A DNA stretch of 20,295 nt from an uncultured Mycoplasmatota bacterium. GTDB lineage: Bacteria > Bacillota_I > Bacilli_A > RF39 > UBA660. Below the pieces are notes generated by a model that had not been told where the DNA came from, did not search any database, and saw only the letters and a list, made by a program, of their open reading frames with translations. A program made the translations under genes and the position numbers. Shown here piece after piece: positions 6,314 to 14,682 of the stretch. The stretch lies in NCBI GenBank assembly GCA_900557185.1, contig USRP01000019.1:1-20295 (forward strand), given 5' to 3'. Positions within the stretch are counted from its first letter, which is position 1, and every line of letters starts with the position of its first letter.

Positions 6314-7501
6314 ATGAAACGAGCAATTGTATTATCAGGTGGAGGAGCAAAAGGTGCTTATCAAATTGGAGTATGGAAAGCACTGCGAAAATTAAAATTA
6401 AATTATTCGATTGTTACTGGTACTAGTGTTGGTGCTTTAAATGGAGCATTTTTTGTTCAAAAAGATTATTTTAAAGCAGTTCATATGTGGTATCACATGA
6501 GTTTTGCCCATGTTTTTGAACATATGGATGGAGATTATCACACATTAGAAGGAAAAAAGAATATCTTGTTAACATATGCCAAAGGAATATTAAACGGTGG
6601 TATGGATATCAGTCGTTTGGAAGAAACATTAGATAAATATTTAAATGTTAAACGTTTTTATCGTTCTCCTATCGATTTTGGTCTCATTACAGTGAATCTA
6701 AGTGATATGAAACCAGTTTCTATCTGTAAAAAAGATATTAAACCACAAGAGTTGAAAGATTATTTAATTGCTTCTGCTTCTTGTTTTCCAGCATTTCCTG
6801 TCAAAGAGATTCATGGTAAAAAATATATTGATGGTGGTTATTATGATAATATTCCAATTCAGTTAGCACTTGATTTAGGTGCTGATGAAATTATTGCGGT
6901 AGATTTAAAAGCAATTGGTCTGAAGAAAAAAGTAAAAGATCGTTCTGTTCCCATTACATATATTACGCCACGTTGTGATTTAGGATCTTTTCTTGTATTT
7001 GATAAAACATTAGCTCGTCGTGCCATGCGTTTAGGTTTTTTTGATACATTAAAGACCTTTCATAAGTTAGAAGGTAATTACTATACCTTTTACCGTGGTG
7101 AATTAAAAAAATTAACACATCAATATTTTGAACCATTTTATCAATTATTGGATTCAAAACAAAAGGCATATATCAAATATAAATCTAAGGATTTAGAAAC
7201 ATTTACTCTAGAAATATTAGAGCTTTTGGGAAAAAGTTTCGCACTTTCTGAAGATAAAGTTTATACAGCTAGAAAGTTTCATCACTTATTAAAGAAGAGA
7301 TTTAAAAATACCAAATTATTAGATATTCAATCTATTAAAGAGGAATTAAAACGTAGTGAAACAGATAATCACTATATGGGAATGGTGTTAAAGCATTGGT
7401 GTCAAATAAAAGAACATCAAGAAGAGATTGGTAAGAAATTTCACTTTTTTCCAATGATGAAACTTGCTGCGTCTTATTTAGAATATATGATAGATGATTA
7501 G
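6314..7501 (+). CDS. Patatin-like phospholipase (RssA/YlbK type)
   Basis: The 395-residue protein has a patatin domain (about 3-190): oxyanion-hole GGGAKGAY (9-16), nucleophile elbow GTSVG with S38, and YIDGGYYDN with D173 in the DGG motif, giving a complete Ser-Asp dyad. These enzymes cleave acyl chains from membrane lipids. The C-terminal part (about 200-395) is helical and charged and I do not recognise it. The start follows GGTGGT by three bases. The gene probably shares a transcript with the amidotransferase and is followed by a terminator. Cardiolipin synthase comes next, though on a separate unit, making a small phospholipid neighbourhood. No signal peptide, so it should act from the cytoplasm. 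Confidence 0.87.
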   Translation: MKRAIVLSGGGAKGAYQIGVWKALRKLKLNYSIVTGTSVGALNGAFFVQKDYFKAVHMWYHMSFAHVFEHMDGDYHTLEGKKNILLTYAKGILNGGMDISRLEETLDKYLNVKRFYRSPIDFGLITVNLSDMKPVSICKKDIKPQELKDYLIASASCFPAFPVKEIHGKKYIDGGYYDNIPIQLALDLGADEIIAVDLKAIGLKKKVKDRSVPITYITPRCDLGSFLVFDKTLARRAMRLGFFDTLKTFHKLEGNYYTFYRGELKKLTHQYFEPFYQLLDSKQKAYIKYKSKDLETFTLEILELLGKSFALSEDKVYTARKFHHLLKKRFKNTKLLDIQSIKEELKRSETDNHYMGMVLKHWCQIKEHQEEIGKKFHFFPMMKLAASYLEYMIDD

Positions 7502-7510
7502 ATATCATAG

Positions 7511-7535
7511 AACACGGTTTTTAAAATCGTGTTTT
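7511..7535 (+). terminator. Intrinsic terminator after the patatin gene
   Basis: AACACGGTTT pairs with AAATCGTGTT (one G-T pair) and runs into T residues. The stem begins nine bases after the TAG. Confidence 0.8.
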
Positions 7536-7539
7536 TCTG

Positions 7540-7548
7540 TGTTATACT
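7540..7548 (+). promoter_or_regulatory. Extended -10 promoter of the cardiolipin synthase unit
   Basis: TGT-TATACT, directly after the preceding T-tract. No convincing -35. Confidence 0.55.
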
Positions 7549-7560
7549 AATATTGGTGGT

Positions 7561-9021
7561 ATGATGGATTTTAGCTTAGTATTTGTATTGTCACTTTATG
7601 TGATTAATTTAATCGCAGTTGTTTTACTTTTATTCTTTGAAAAGAAAACACCAACAGTTACTTTATCATGGTTATTAGTACTTACTTTTATGCCAGTTTT
7701 TGGATTGCTTTTATATTTCATGTTGGGTAGTACTTATAAGTTAAAATTAATGACTCGTAAGTATTCCTTAGAAAAAGTAGAAGAAGAATATAAACAAGCC
7801 TTCTTAAGATTACATCATAGTGGATCACTTCCTAAAGCGTATCAATATTACCAGGATATGATTTTACTAAATGAAAAGAATTCTAGTAGTCTTCTTACTT
7901 TAAAAAATGATTGTAAATTGTATACTGATGCTCATGAGAAGTTTGATGATTTGTTCGAAGATATAAAACATGCGAAAAAGAGTATTCATATTGCCTATTT
8001 TATTTATAAAACGAAAGATCAAGTGGGACAGGAATTGTTGCAATTACTAACTAAAAAAGCAAAAGAGGGTGTTCAAGTAAAATTAATATATGATCGCTTA
8101 GGATGTTTAAAAACACATATCAAAGATTTTGAACCATTAAAAGAAGCTGGTGGACAAGTACTGCCATTTTTACCAAGTTTGTTGCGTACATGGTTTCATT
8201 TTAATTATCGATACCATCGTAAAATTGTCGTAATTGATGGTAAAATTGCTTATACTGGTGGTATTAATGTTGGAGATGACTATTTATCAAAATATCCACG
8301 AATTCAACCATGGAGAGATAGCGCGATTCGTCTTGTTGGTGAGAGTGTGGCAATCATGCAATTACGTTTTCTATGTGATTGGTATTTTCTCTATAAGCAA
8401 GATAAAAGTAATCAACAACCATTCTTTATCGAAGATATTTTTGATAAGTCTATGACATCTTCCTCAGTAGATAATGATATGGGTGTTCAGATTCTATCGA
8501 GTGGACCTGATAGCGAAACATCTTATATTAAAGAATCTTATATTAAAATGATTATGAGTGCGAAAAAATATATTTATATAGAAACACCATATTTTGTACC
8601 TGATGAAACTTTTTTAACAGTTCTTAGAATGGCTTGTTTATCGGGAATAGATGTGCGAATTATGTTGCCACAAAAACCAGATAAACCATATGTCTATGGA
8701 ATTACATTATTATATGCTGAAGAATTGTTAAAAGCAGGTGCTAAAATATATTTAAGAGAAGGTTTTTTACATGCAAAAAGTATTGTCATTGATGATTTTG
8801 TTACAAATATTGGAAGCTGTAATATAGACATACGTTCTTTTGTGTTAGACTATGAGTTAAATGCATTGATCTATCAAAGAGACTTTGCTTTAAAAAATAA
8901 AGAAGCTTTCTTTGAAGATATGAAACGCAGTCGAGAACTTTATTTACAAGATATGAAAAAACGTAGTATTTTTGTAAGAGCACTACAAAAAATCTTGCGT
9001 CTTTTCGCACCTTTATCATAG
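7561..9021 (+). CDS. cls: Cardiolipin synthase (phospholipase D superfamily)
   Basis: Cardiolipin synthase joins two phosphatidylglycerols into cardiolipin and glycerol at the membrane. The 486 residues match the family length. Two N-terminal helices (about 5-25 and 33-55) lead into two phospholipase D domains, each with a complete HKD motif: HRKIVVID (H219, K221, D226) followed by GGINVGDDY, and HAKSIVID (H404, K406, D411) followed by GSCNIDIRS. TPYFVPDE also fits the family. Two adjacent ATGs (7561, 7564) are possible; TGGTGGT abuts the first, so the second may be used. A following gene starts 15 bases after the stop without a terminator, so they are probably one operon. Confidence 0.93.
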   Translation: MMDFSLVFVLSLYVINLIAVVLLLFFEKKTPTVTLSWLLVLTFMPVFGLLLYFMLGSTYKLKLMTRKYSLEKVEEEYKQAFLRLHHSGSLPKAYQYYQDMILLNEKNSSSLLTLKNDCKLYTDAHEKFDDLFEDIKHAKKSIHIAYFIYKTKDQVGQELLQLLTKKAKEGVQVKLIYDRLGCLKTHIKDFEPLKEAGGQVLPFLPSLLRTWFHFNYRYHRKIVVIDGKIAYTGGINVGDDYLSKYPRIQPWRDSAIRLVGESVAIMQLRFLCDWYFLYKQDKSNQQPFFIEDIFDKSMTSSSVDNDMGVQILSSGPDSETSYIKESYIKMIMSAKKYIYIETPYFVPDETFLTVLRMACLSGIDVRIMLPQKPDKPYVYGITLLYAEELLKAGAKIYLREGFLHAKSIVIDDFVTNIGSCNIDIRSFVLDYELNALIYQRDFALKNKEAFFEDMKRSRELYLQDMKKRSIFVRALQKILRLFAPLS

Positions 9022-9036
9022 AAAGTGGGGCGTTGT

Positions 9037-10296
9037 ATGAAAAAATTATTTGTATCAATGGTTGGCTTATTTTTACTTTACTTTTTATTAAAAGGAATTT
9101 TATTTGTATTCCGTGGTAATACGGTATATCGTTATGAGATTATGAATAATGGAAATGCAATTACCATTGAAGAGAAAAGACATACCAAAGCAAAAAATAC
9201 AAATGAATATTATGACTTTAATATTAATATCGATAAAGAAAATTATCAATTTCGTGTATGGAAAAAAGATTTAGATGGACATCAACAATTTATTCAAGAT
9301 GTGAAAACCATTCAAACGAATAAATACAGTTGTTATTTACCACTTTTCCAAGATAAAAAAATATTAACTGATATGATTTGTCAAGATAAGCATACGAAAA
9401 TATTGTATCCATACCATGAGATTCGTTTGAATGATACGAAATTAGATGCAACAGTAGATAAGAAATATTTTAAACAGTTAAAAAAATTTATGCCACAAAC
9501 AGATGGTAGTAAAGAAGAAGCACAAATAGAAATTGAAAAAACATTACCTTCTGCCATTCAGAAAATAGGTATCAGTACTTATCGTGGACTTACAATTATC
9601 GATATGGATGGACAAGTACAAACAATCACTTTATTTTCTTCTGATCATTATGATCAGCCATTACATGCTTTTATTCAAGGTTATTATTTAGTTGCTGATT
9701 ATGATGAATCATATGACTTTCAACAATGGTATTATGTGAATGTAAATACCGGCAAAGTAGATCAAATTAAAATGCCAGTTACTATTTCTTTTGATTCCTA
9801 TATTCAAGGAGTTGTAGGCGATCGTGTTTATATTATGGATCGTAGTAATCGTGTACAATATTACTTTGATGTTCGTGATCAATTAATCCATAAGTGTGAC
9901 AATGAAGAAGGAATGATTTTATATTATAATGGTAAAGAGTTTGAAAATCGTAATATTTACGATGCATTAAATAGTGAGTTATATTTTGCTTCTAGTAGTA
10001 TTGTCAGAGAATCAGACAATGAAATATTAGAATTCGATGAGAAATCCAACTATTATTATTTATGGAAAAAAGAAGGAGAACATTATCAAGTTTATCGTAG
10101 TATGGATAAGTCATTAGAACAAATGACATATCTTTTCCAAGCAACAGAACATAATGCGATTTACTGTGATGATGGAGTTGTTTTCCAAAATGAAAATGGA
10201 GTTTGGTATGTTTCTGATACGGTAGGAACAAAAAAAATGATTGAAAATAAAGAATTTGAATTTAACGATACAATTATTTACGGAATTGTGAAATAG
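9037..10296 (+). CDS. Membrane-anchored protein of unknown function (419 aa)
   Basis: An N-terminal helix (about 4-27) with lysines before it should anchor the protein with a large domain outside. The outer part is rich in Y, D and Q with repeating short strands, for example RGLTIIDMDGQ, YYVNVNTGKVDQI and GDRVYIMDRSN. That rhythm suggests a beta-propeller, but I cannot assign a family. The ATG at 9037 is chosen over a GTG at 9025 because AAAGTGGGG forms the ribosome site between them. It is the second gene after cardiolipin synthase and carries the terminator of the unit, so a role near membrane lipid biology is plausible on context only. Confidence 0.7.
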   Translation: MKKLFVSMVGLFLLYFLLKGILFVFRGNTVYRYEIMNNGNAITIEEKRHTKAKNTNEYYDFNINIDKENYQFRVWKKDLDGHQQFIQDVKTIQTNKYSCYLPLFQDKKILTDMICQDKHTKILYPYHEIRLNDTKLDATVDKKYFKQLKKFMPQTDGSKEEAQIEIEKTLPSAIQKIGISTYRGLTIIDMDGQVQTITLFSSDHYDQPLHAFIQGYYLVADYDESYDFQQWYYVNVNTGKVDQIKMPVTISFDSYIQGVVGDRVYIMDRSNRVQYYFDVRDQLIHKCDNEEGMILYYNGKEFENRNIYDALNSELYFASSSIVRESDNEILEFDEKSNYYYLWKKEGEHYQVYRSMDKSLEQMTYLFQATEHNAIYCDDGVVFQNENGVWYVSDTVGTKKMIENKEFEFNDTIIYGIVK

Positions 10297-10321
10297 TCAT
10301 AAATCTTTATGGCTATTTTTT
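10291..10321 (+). terminator. Intrinsic terminator containing the TAG stop
   Basis: AAATAGTCATAA pairs with TTATGGCTATTT (one G-T pair) around a four-base loop, then T residues. The stop at 10294-10296 is in the 5' arm. Confidence 0.85.
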
Positions 10322-10342
10322 CTTTATAACCGGGCTTAGCTC

Positions 10343-10371
10343 TTTTCATTTTTCAAATTATAGTATATAAT
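10343..10371 (+). promoter_or_regulatory. SigA-type promoter of the thioredoxin-like/AAA+ operon
   Basis: TTTTCA (10343-10348), 17 bases, perfect TATAAT (10366-10371). Confidence 0.6.
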
Positions 10372-10393
10372 TGTAAAGTGAAGGATGATGAAA

Positions 10394-10813
10394 ATGAAAA
10401 AATGGTTATGTCTTCTTTGTGCTGTATTAGCAGTTACATTTATTACAGCATGTTCTAAATATACAACTTATGAAGAAGTGTCATTTGATACTGTAATGAA
10501 AATGCTAGATGAGAAACAAAGTTTTATTTTATTTATTGGTTCTAGTAGTTGTTCTCATTGTGCAACATATGAACCTAAGTTAAATAGTGTTATAAAAGAA
10601 TATCAAGTAAAAGTTTATTTTATCGATGTAAGTAAATTAAGCGATACGGAAAATTCTAAGTTAAATGCGAAGATTAGTTATGGAAATGCTACTCCAATGA
10701 CGGTATTTATTGAGAACGGAAAAGAAAAAAGTTCTTATAATCGTATTCGTGGAGATCAAGATCGTGATGTCATTGTATCGATGTTTCAAAAAAATGGTTA
10801 TATTGAAGAATAG
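10394..10813 (+). CDS. Thioredoxin-like lipoprotein with a CSHC site
   Basis: This 139-residue protein has a lipoprotein signal: MKKWL, a hydrophobic stretch and lipobox ITAC with C20 as lipidated residue. The mature part is a thioredoxin fold: FILFIGSSSCSHC with the redox pair C53-S-H-C56, then a KVYFIDVS strand and a TPMTVFIENGK turn with the expected cis-proline. It should act as a disulfide reductase or oxidase outside the membrane. ATG 10394 is chosen because AAGGA lies eight bases before it and the signal starts cleanly there; ATGs at 10385 and 10388 are also in frame. It heads an operon with a Clp-D1-like ATPase (11-base gap), a cysteine-less relative and trmL. The partner protein is unknown. 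Confidence 0.82.
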   Translation: MKKWLCLLCAVLAVTFITACSKYTTYEEVSFDTVMKMLDEKQSFILFIGSSSCSHCATYEPKLNSVIKEYQVKVYFIDVSKLSDTENSKLNAKISYGNATPMTVFIENGKEKSSYNRIRGDQDRDVIVSMFQKNGYIEE

Positions 10814-10824
10814 GAGGGAATCAT

Positions 10825-11949
10825 ATGGAGAAAATAGAGTTTATTGATGGCTCTGAATCTACAAATGAAGTAGATAGCATGCGTATTGGTTCTTTAAGTG
10901 AAGAAGCTGGTATGGAATTAAATCAAGAAGTATTGGAGAACGATACCCCTGTTGTGGACTCATCAGTACAGCCTATTGCTCCGATTCCTACTGATACAGA
11001 TGAATTATCCTTTAGTGTCTTAGACACTTATGGGGAAGATTTAACGTTAAAAAATTATGTGACAAATCCTGCAATTGCTCGTGAAGAAGAGTTGAAGAGA
11101 TTAATGATTGTTTTATTAACACCAGAAAAGTCAGGACTGTTAGTCGGAAAACCTGGTATTGGTAAAACAGCCATTGTCGAGGGACTTGCTTATTTAATCC
11201 AACGTGGAAATGTACCAAATGCATTAAAGGATTATCACATTATCAAATTAGTTTCTAGTTCTTTAGTTGGAAAAGTACAAGTTGGAAATCAAGAAGAAAT
11301 GATTATGCATTTGTTAGTTGATGAACTAAAACATAAAAGTAAAATTATCTTATTTATTGATGAAATTCATACTTTAATTGGAAAAGGTGAATCTATGGAC
11401 TTAGCGAATATGTTAAAAGCCGGATTAGACCGTGGTGAGATTAAAGTAGTAGGAGCAACAACAACGATTGAATATGATACTTATGTTGTTCGTGACCGTG
11501 CCTTTTTAAGACGTTTTGAACGTATTGACGTATTAGAACCGGATCGTGATACCACTGTTAAAATATTAATGGGAACACTTCCAAAATTAGAAAAACAAAC
11601 TGGTGTCAAATTCGCATATAATGGTTATGTTGTTCAGACTTTAATGGAAGCCATTGTCGATGCAACTTCAGAATTTAAACGTGTTTATGGATTGTCAGCT
11701 ATGTATCCAGATGTTGCCTTGTCGGTTTTAACTCAAGCTTTTTCCAATGCCTTATTCCAAAATAAAGACAAGGTAACATTGGAAGATGTTTATACAGCAA
11801 TCAAGACTAGTAAACGTATTTATCCAGATAGCATCGTGAAAGAATTAGCTAAGTTTAGAGAGAACTTTAAAGAATTAGCAGCCGAAGAACACATTACATT
11901 ACCAGTGGTAACCATTCAAGATGTAGAAGTGAAAGAAGATATGGAATAG
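10825..11949 (+). CDS. Single-ring AAA+ ATPase resembling the ClpA/B/C D1 module
   Basis: The 374-residue protein has a polar acidic leader (1-75) and one AAA+ module (about 77-345). Visible motifs are Walker A GKPGIGKT (108-115), Walker B ILFIDE with D179 and E180, a GATTT sensor-1 strand (210-214) and RAFLRRFERI with arginine fingers near 229-230. The wording is closest to D1 of ClpB/ClpC, but the Clp N-domain, middle domain and D2 are absent. The pore loop normally reading KYRGEFEE appears as KVQVGNQEE, so the substrate-gripping tyrosine is missing. It may be an ATP switch rather than an unfoldase. AGGAGGG precedes the start. It sits between two thioredoxin-like membrane proteins in one operon. 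Partner unknown. Confidence 0.85.
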   Translation: MEKIEFIDGSESTNEVDSMRIGSLSEEAGMELNQEVLENDTPVVDSSVQPIAPIPTDTDELSFSVLDTYGEDLTLKNYVTNPAIAREEELKRLMIVLLTPEKSGLLVGKPGIGKTAIVEGLAYLIQRGNVPNALKDYHIIKLVSSSLVGKVQVGNQEEMIMHLLVDELKHKSKIILFIDEIHTLIGKGESMDLANMLKAGLDRGEIKVVGATTTIEYDTYVVRDRAFLRRFERIDVLEPDRDTTVKILMGTLPKLEKQTGVKFAYNGYVVQTLMEAIVDATSEFKRVYGLSAMYPDVALSVLTQAFSNALFQNKDKVTLEDVYTAIKTSKRIYPDSIVKELAKFRENFKELAAEEHITLPVVTIQDVEVKEDME

Positions 11950-11959
11950 GAGGATGCAT

Positions 11960-12469
11960 ATGAGAGAAATTCCAAAAAAGAATTATATTATTTTCGCACT
12001 TGTTATTATTGTTAGTTTAGGAATTGTTGCGTACTGTGTGAGATGGTATCAAATGTCACAGAGTGTGGAAAAATCTAACGTAATGGATGGAGTAGTGTCA
12101 GAGTTAAAGAGTGATGAATTATCCAGCTATTTATTAGATAATCCAAATGTCATTGTTTATTTAGCTCCAAGTGATAGTACTGAAAATAAAAGTTTAGAAG
12201 ATGAACTACATGATTTAATTATCCGTAAAGAATTAACAAATGAATTTATCTATTTAGATAGTAGTATGATTACAGATTCTAGTATCTATGATGATTATGA
12301 AGACAAGTATCTATCAGATACATTAAAAAATCAATCAATTGATTTATCTGTTACACCTAATTTATGGTATTTCCGCGATGGTAAAATCATGGATGTTATG
12401 AATACAGTTTCTCGTGTTTCTAGTATTCAAGATGTAGAACACTTTTTAGACAAGAACGGAGTTTATTAA
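11960..12469 (+). CDS. Membrane-anchored thioredoxin-fold protein without redox cysteines
   Basis: The 169-residue protein has one N-terminal helix (about 10-32) and an outer domain laid out like thioredoxin: NVIVYLAPSDST where the active-site strand and CxxC would be, a FIYLDSS strand, and SVTPNLWYFRDGKI with the cis-proline and turn typical of the fold. APSDST replaces the redox pair, so it should not do disulfide chemistry. ATG 11960 is chosen because AGGAGG lies six bases upstream; the ATG at 11954 directly abuts it. It follows the AAA+ gene by ten bases and its stop is one base before trmL. A binding or adaptor role is inferred. The fold call is moderate. Confidence 0.7.
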   Translation: MREIPKKNYIIFALVIIVSLGIVAYCVRWYQMSQSVEKSNVMDGVVSELKSDELSSYLLDNPNVIVYLAPSDSTENKSLEDELHDLIIRKELTNEFIYLDSSMITDSSIYDDYEDKYLSDTLKNQSIDLSVTPNLWYFRDGKIMDVMNTVSRVSSIQDVEHFLDKNGVY

Positions 12470-12470
12470 A

Positions 12471-12977
12471 ATGATTCATGTAGTACTGTATCAACCAGAA
12501 ATTCCACAAAATACAGGAAATATTATGCGTACTTGTGTTGCCACAAATACGCATTTACATTTGATTAAACCACTCGGCTTTCGTTTAGATGAACATAGTA
12601 TTAAACGTAGTGGTGTCAATTATATTTCTAAGTGTCATTATACGGTATATGAAAACTATGAGGATTTTAAAAGTAAAAATCCTGGTACTTATTACTATCT
12701 AACAAGATATGGAAGAAAACCACATACAACATTTGATTATCATGATTGCAATGAAAACATTTATTTTATCTTTGGAAAAGAAAGTACAGGTATTCCGAAA
12801 GAAATCTTACAGGATGATTTAGAACATTGTATGCGTATTCCAATGACTGATGGTGTTCGAGCATTGAATGTTTCCAATACTGTTGCCATTATGGTTTACG
12901 AAGCATTACGTCAACAAAACTATCCTGGTTTATTACAAGAAGAACCATTTAAAGGTGCAGATTATTTAGAAAAATAA
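12471..12977 (+). CDS. trmL: tRNA (cytidine/uridine-34 2'-O)-methyltransferase TrmL
   Basis: TrmL methylates the ribose of the wobble base in leucine tRNAs, using S-adenosylmethionine. The 168 residues match the length of this minimal SPOUT enzyme. Diagnostic parts are the opening VVLYQPEIPQNTGNIMRTC, HLIKPLGF, IYFIFGKESTGIP, and the knot sequence MRIPMTDGVRALNVSNTVAI that binds the cofactor. The start lies one base after the previous stop, so translation is probably coupled. It is the last gene of the operon, with no clear terminator after it; the link to the upstream envelope proteins is probably only positional. Confidence 0.93.
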   Translation: MIHVVLYQPEIPQNTGNIMRTCVATNTHLHLIKPLGFRLDEHSIKRSGVNYISKCHYTVYENYEDFKSKNPGTYYYLTRYGRKPHTTFDYHDCNENIYFIFGKESTGIPKEILQDDLEHCMRIPMTDGVRALNVSNTVAIMVYEALRQQNYPGLLQEEPFKGADYLEK

Positions 12978-12981
12978 ATAC

Positions 12982-13010
12982 TTGTTATCAAAAGATAAAT
13001 GTGATAAACT
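12982..13010 (+). promoter_or_regulatory. Probable SigA promoter of the acidic-tail protein gene
   Basis: TTGTTA (12982-12987), 17 bases, TAAACT (13005-13010). No terminator separates it from trmL, so read-through is also likely. Confidence 0.5.
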
Positions 13011-13039
13011 GAAAGTAGTATAAGAATAGGAGGGGAATT

Positions 13040-13786
13040 ATGGATTTTATCATTAATAACTATATTTGGATTATTGTTATTTCAATTATTTTAGTAATGG
13101 CATTAATCGGATATTTGGCAGAGAAAACTGATTTTATCCATGAGAATAAACAAAAAAAGAAAGAACATAAAAAGACTATAGAGGAAGAAAATAAAAGAGA
13201 AGCAGAAACTTTAAATAATGAAATTCCTGTTACTCCATTAGTAAGTCCAGTAGCAGAAGTAAATAGTACCGCTGATAGTTTAGGATTTGAAGATCCTTTT
13301 GCAATGACAAGTGATACGGTTTCTGCGGAAAAGATTGAAGAAAATAAGCAAGATGATTCTAATGTAGTAGAAGAAACAGAATCTGCAGCGGATGCTCCAG
13401 AAACAGACGTGACGGTTGATGAATCTTTATACGCACCAGTAGAAAAGCCAAAATTTGGAGAAGAATTCTCAGTGCCAGAAGATTATAAACATCATGACAA
13501 TCCAGAAGAAAAAACAGAGGAACAAGCAGATACTGAACAATTAGATTCTTTAGAACCATTAGAGCCTCTAGAAGATTTAGAAAGTGTATCAGAAGCTTCT
13601 GAAGAACCAAAAGTAGAAGAAGAAAAAGAAGATACACCGCCGGTAGTAGAAGAAATTAATGATAGTGATATTTATGGTGCTTCTAATCCTTCTCAGGCAG
13701 AAGAAAGTACTGCAGAAGAAGATGAAATTGCAGCTCCAAAACTAAGTGATGAGACATCAGATGAAATGGATGAATGGAAAATTTAA
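13040..13786 (+). CDS. Membrane-anchored protein with a long acidic, disordered tail
   Basis: One N-terminal helix (about 8-28) is followed by a short basic stretch (NKQKKKEHKK) and then about 200 residues very rich in E, D, P, S and T, with loose repeats such as SLEPLEPLEDLES. It contains no cysteine and no recognisable folded domain. The basic patch after the helix predicts a cytoplasmic tail, an arrangement seen in ZipA- or EzrA-like anchors, but no binding domain is visible. The chain ends in DEMDEWKI, which could be a peptide-type recognition end. AGGAGGGG precedes the ATG. It has its own promoter and ends at a strong terminator directly before cdaA. Function unknown. Confidence 0.75.
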   Translation: MDFIINNYIWIIVISIILVMALIGYLAEKTDFIHENKQKKKEHKKTIEEENKREAETLNNEIPVTPLVSPVAEVNSTADSLGFEDPFAMTSDTVSAEKIEENKQDDSNVVEETESAADAPETDVTVDESLYAPVEKPKFGEEFSVPEDYKHHDNPEEKTEEQADTEQLDSLEPLEPLEDLESVSEASEEPKVEEEKEDTPPVVEEINDSDIYGASNPSQAEESTAEEDEIAAPKLSDETSDEMDEWKI

Positions 13787-13806
13787 AGAGACTTTGTCTC
13801 TTTTTT
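13785..13806 (+). terminator. Intrinsic terminator overlapping the TAA stop
   Basis: AAAGAGAC and GTCTCTTT pair around TTT, then T residues. The stem includes the last two bases of the stop. Confidence 0.87.
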
Positions 13807-13827
13807 GTTTTAAAGTGTAACAACTTA

Positions 13828-13836
13828 TGGTATAAT
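13828..13836 (+). promoter_or_regulatory. Extended -10 promoter of cdaA-cdaR
   Basis: TGG-TATAAT, a perfect -10 with the TGn extension. A good -35 at 17 bases is not evident. Confidence 0.65.
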
Positions 13837-13863
13837 TGGTTATAGTGTAGATGGAGGTAATAT

Positions 13864-14682
13864 ATGACATTTGATAGTATGATTCTGTTCGGAAAACGAC
13901 TGCTAGATGTATTACTGGTATGGCTTGTTTTTTATTATATTTTAAAAAGTTTAAGAAAAAATGTAAAAATGATTCTTTTGTTTAAAGGAATTTTATTTAT
14001 TGTTATTTTAAAGATTGTCAGTGATTTATTAGATCTTGTCACAATCGGATATTTATTAGACTATGTTATTATGTGGGGACCACTTGCGCTCATTATTATT
14101 TTCCAACCAGAGATTCGCAATGTGTTAGAACAATTAGGGCGTAGTCAATTACTAGGTCGTCATAAGGTATTGACTGTAGATGAACGTGAAAAAATGGTTT
14201 ATGAGATTATTCAAGCAGTTGATTATTTAAAGAAAGCACATATTGGAGCATTGATTGTTTTAGAACGTGATAATAGTTTGACAGAATATATCGAAAAAGC
14301 TAAGAAAATATATGCTGATATTTCGAGTGACTTATTAATCTCTCTATTCTTCCCAAACAATCCAATGCATGATGGTGGTGTTATTATCCAAGGGGATAAA
14401 ATTACATGTGCAGGAGCTGTATTCCCAACAAGTGATAGTATGAAAATTAGTAAACGTTTAGGAACTAGACACCGTGCGGCTCTTGGAATTAGTGAAGAAA
14501 CAGATTGTATTGCTTTAGTTGTTTCTGAAGAAACAGGAAGAATTTCAATTGCTATTGGTGGTGTTTTAAATTATAATTTAACCTTAGATGAATTTAAATT
14601 AATGCTTTTAGATGAATTACGTCCAAAGAAAGCATTTGTAACAACGGATGAAGAGGAGGATGATGAGAATGAAGCTATTTAG
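13864..14682 (+). CDS. cdaA: Diadenylate cyclase CdaA
   Basis: CdaA makes cyclic di-AMP from two ATP; this second messenger controls potassium and osmolyte transport and wall homeostasis. The 272 residues carry three N-terminal helices (first 85 residues), the linker IIFQPEIRNVLEQLGR and the DAC domain with GTRHRA (R202-H203-R204) and ISEETDCIALVVSEETG. The metal- and ATP-binding DGA motif reads MHDGG (D170-G171-G172), a conservative change in the third residue. GGAGGT precedes the ATG. It overlaps cdaR by 14 bases, the usual cdaA-cdaR pair, but glmM, the frequent third gene, is not next. Identity is firm; effect of DGG on activity is unknown. Confidence 0.94.
   Translation: MTFDSMILFGKRLLDVLLVWLVFYYILKSLRKNVKMILLFKGILFIVILKIVSDLLDLVTIGYLLDYVIMWGPLALIIIFQPEIRNVLEQLGRSQLLGRHKVLTVDEREKMVYEIIQAVDYLKKAHIGALIVLERDNSLTEYIEKAKKIYADISSDLLISLFFPNNPMHDGGVIIQGDKITCAGAVFPTSDSMKISKRLGTRHRAALGISEETDCIALVVSEETGRISIAIGGVLNYNLTLDEFKLMLLDELRPKKAFVTTDEEEDDENEAI

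Noticed and set aside
12064..12072. Relaxed DnaA box TTTTCCACA on the minus strand
   Set aside because: A single relaxed match away from the cluster is expected by chance and lies in ordinary coding sequence.
12985..12999. Small hairpin TTATC-AAAAG-GATAA-like after trmL as a terminator
   Set aside because: The stem is only five A/T-rich pairs and no T-tract follows; it also overlaps a probable promoter.
13359..13637. Leucine-rich 92-codon minus-strand frame
   Set aside because: It is the complement of the glutamate-rich repeats (GAA read as TTC/CTT) of the acidic protein.
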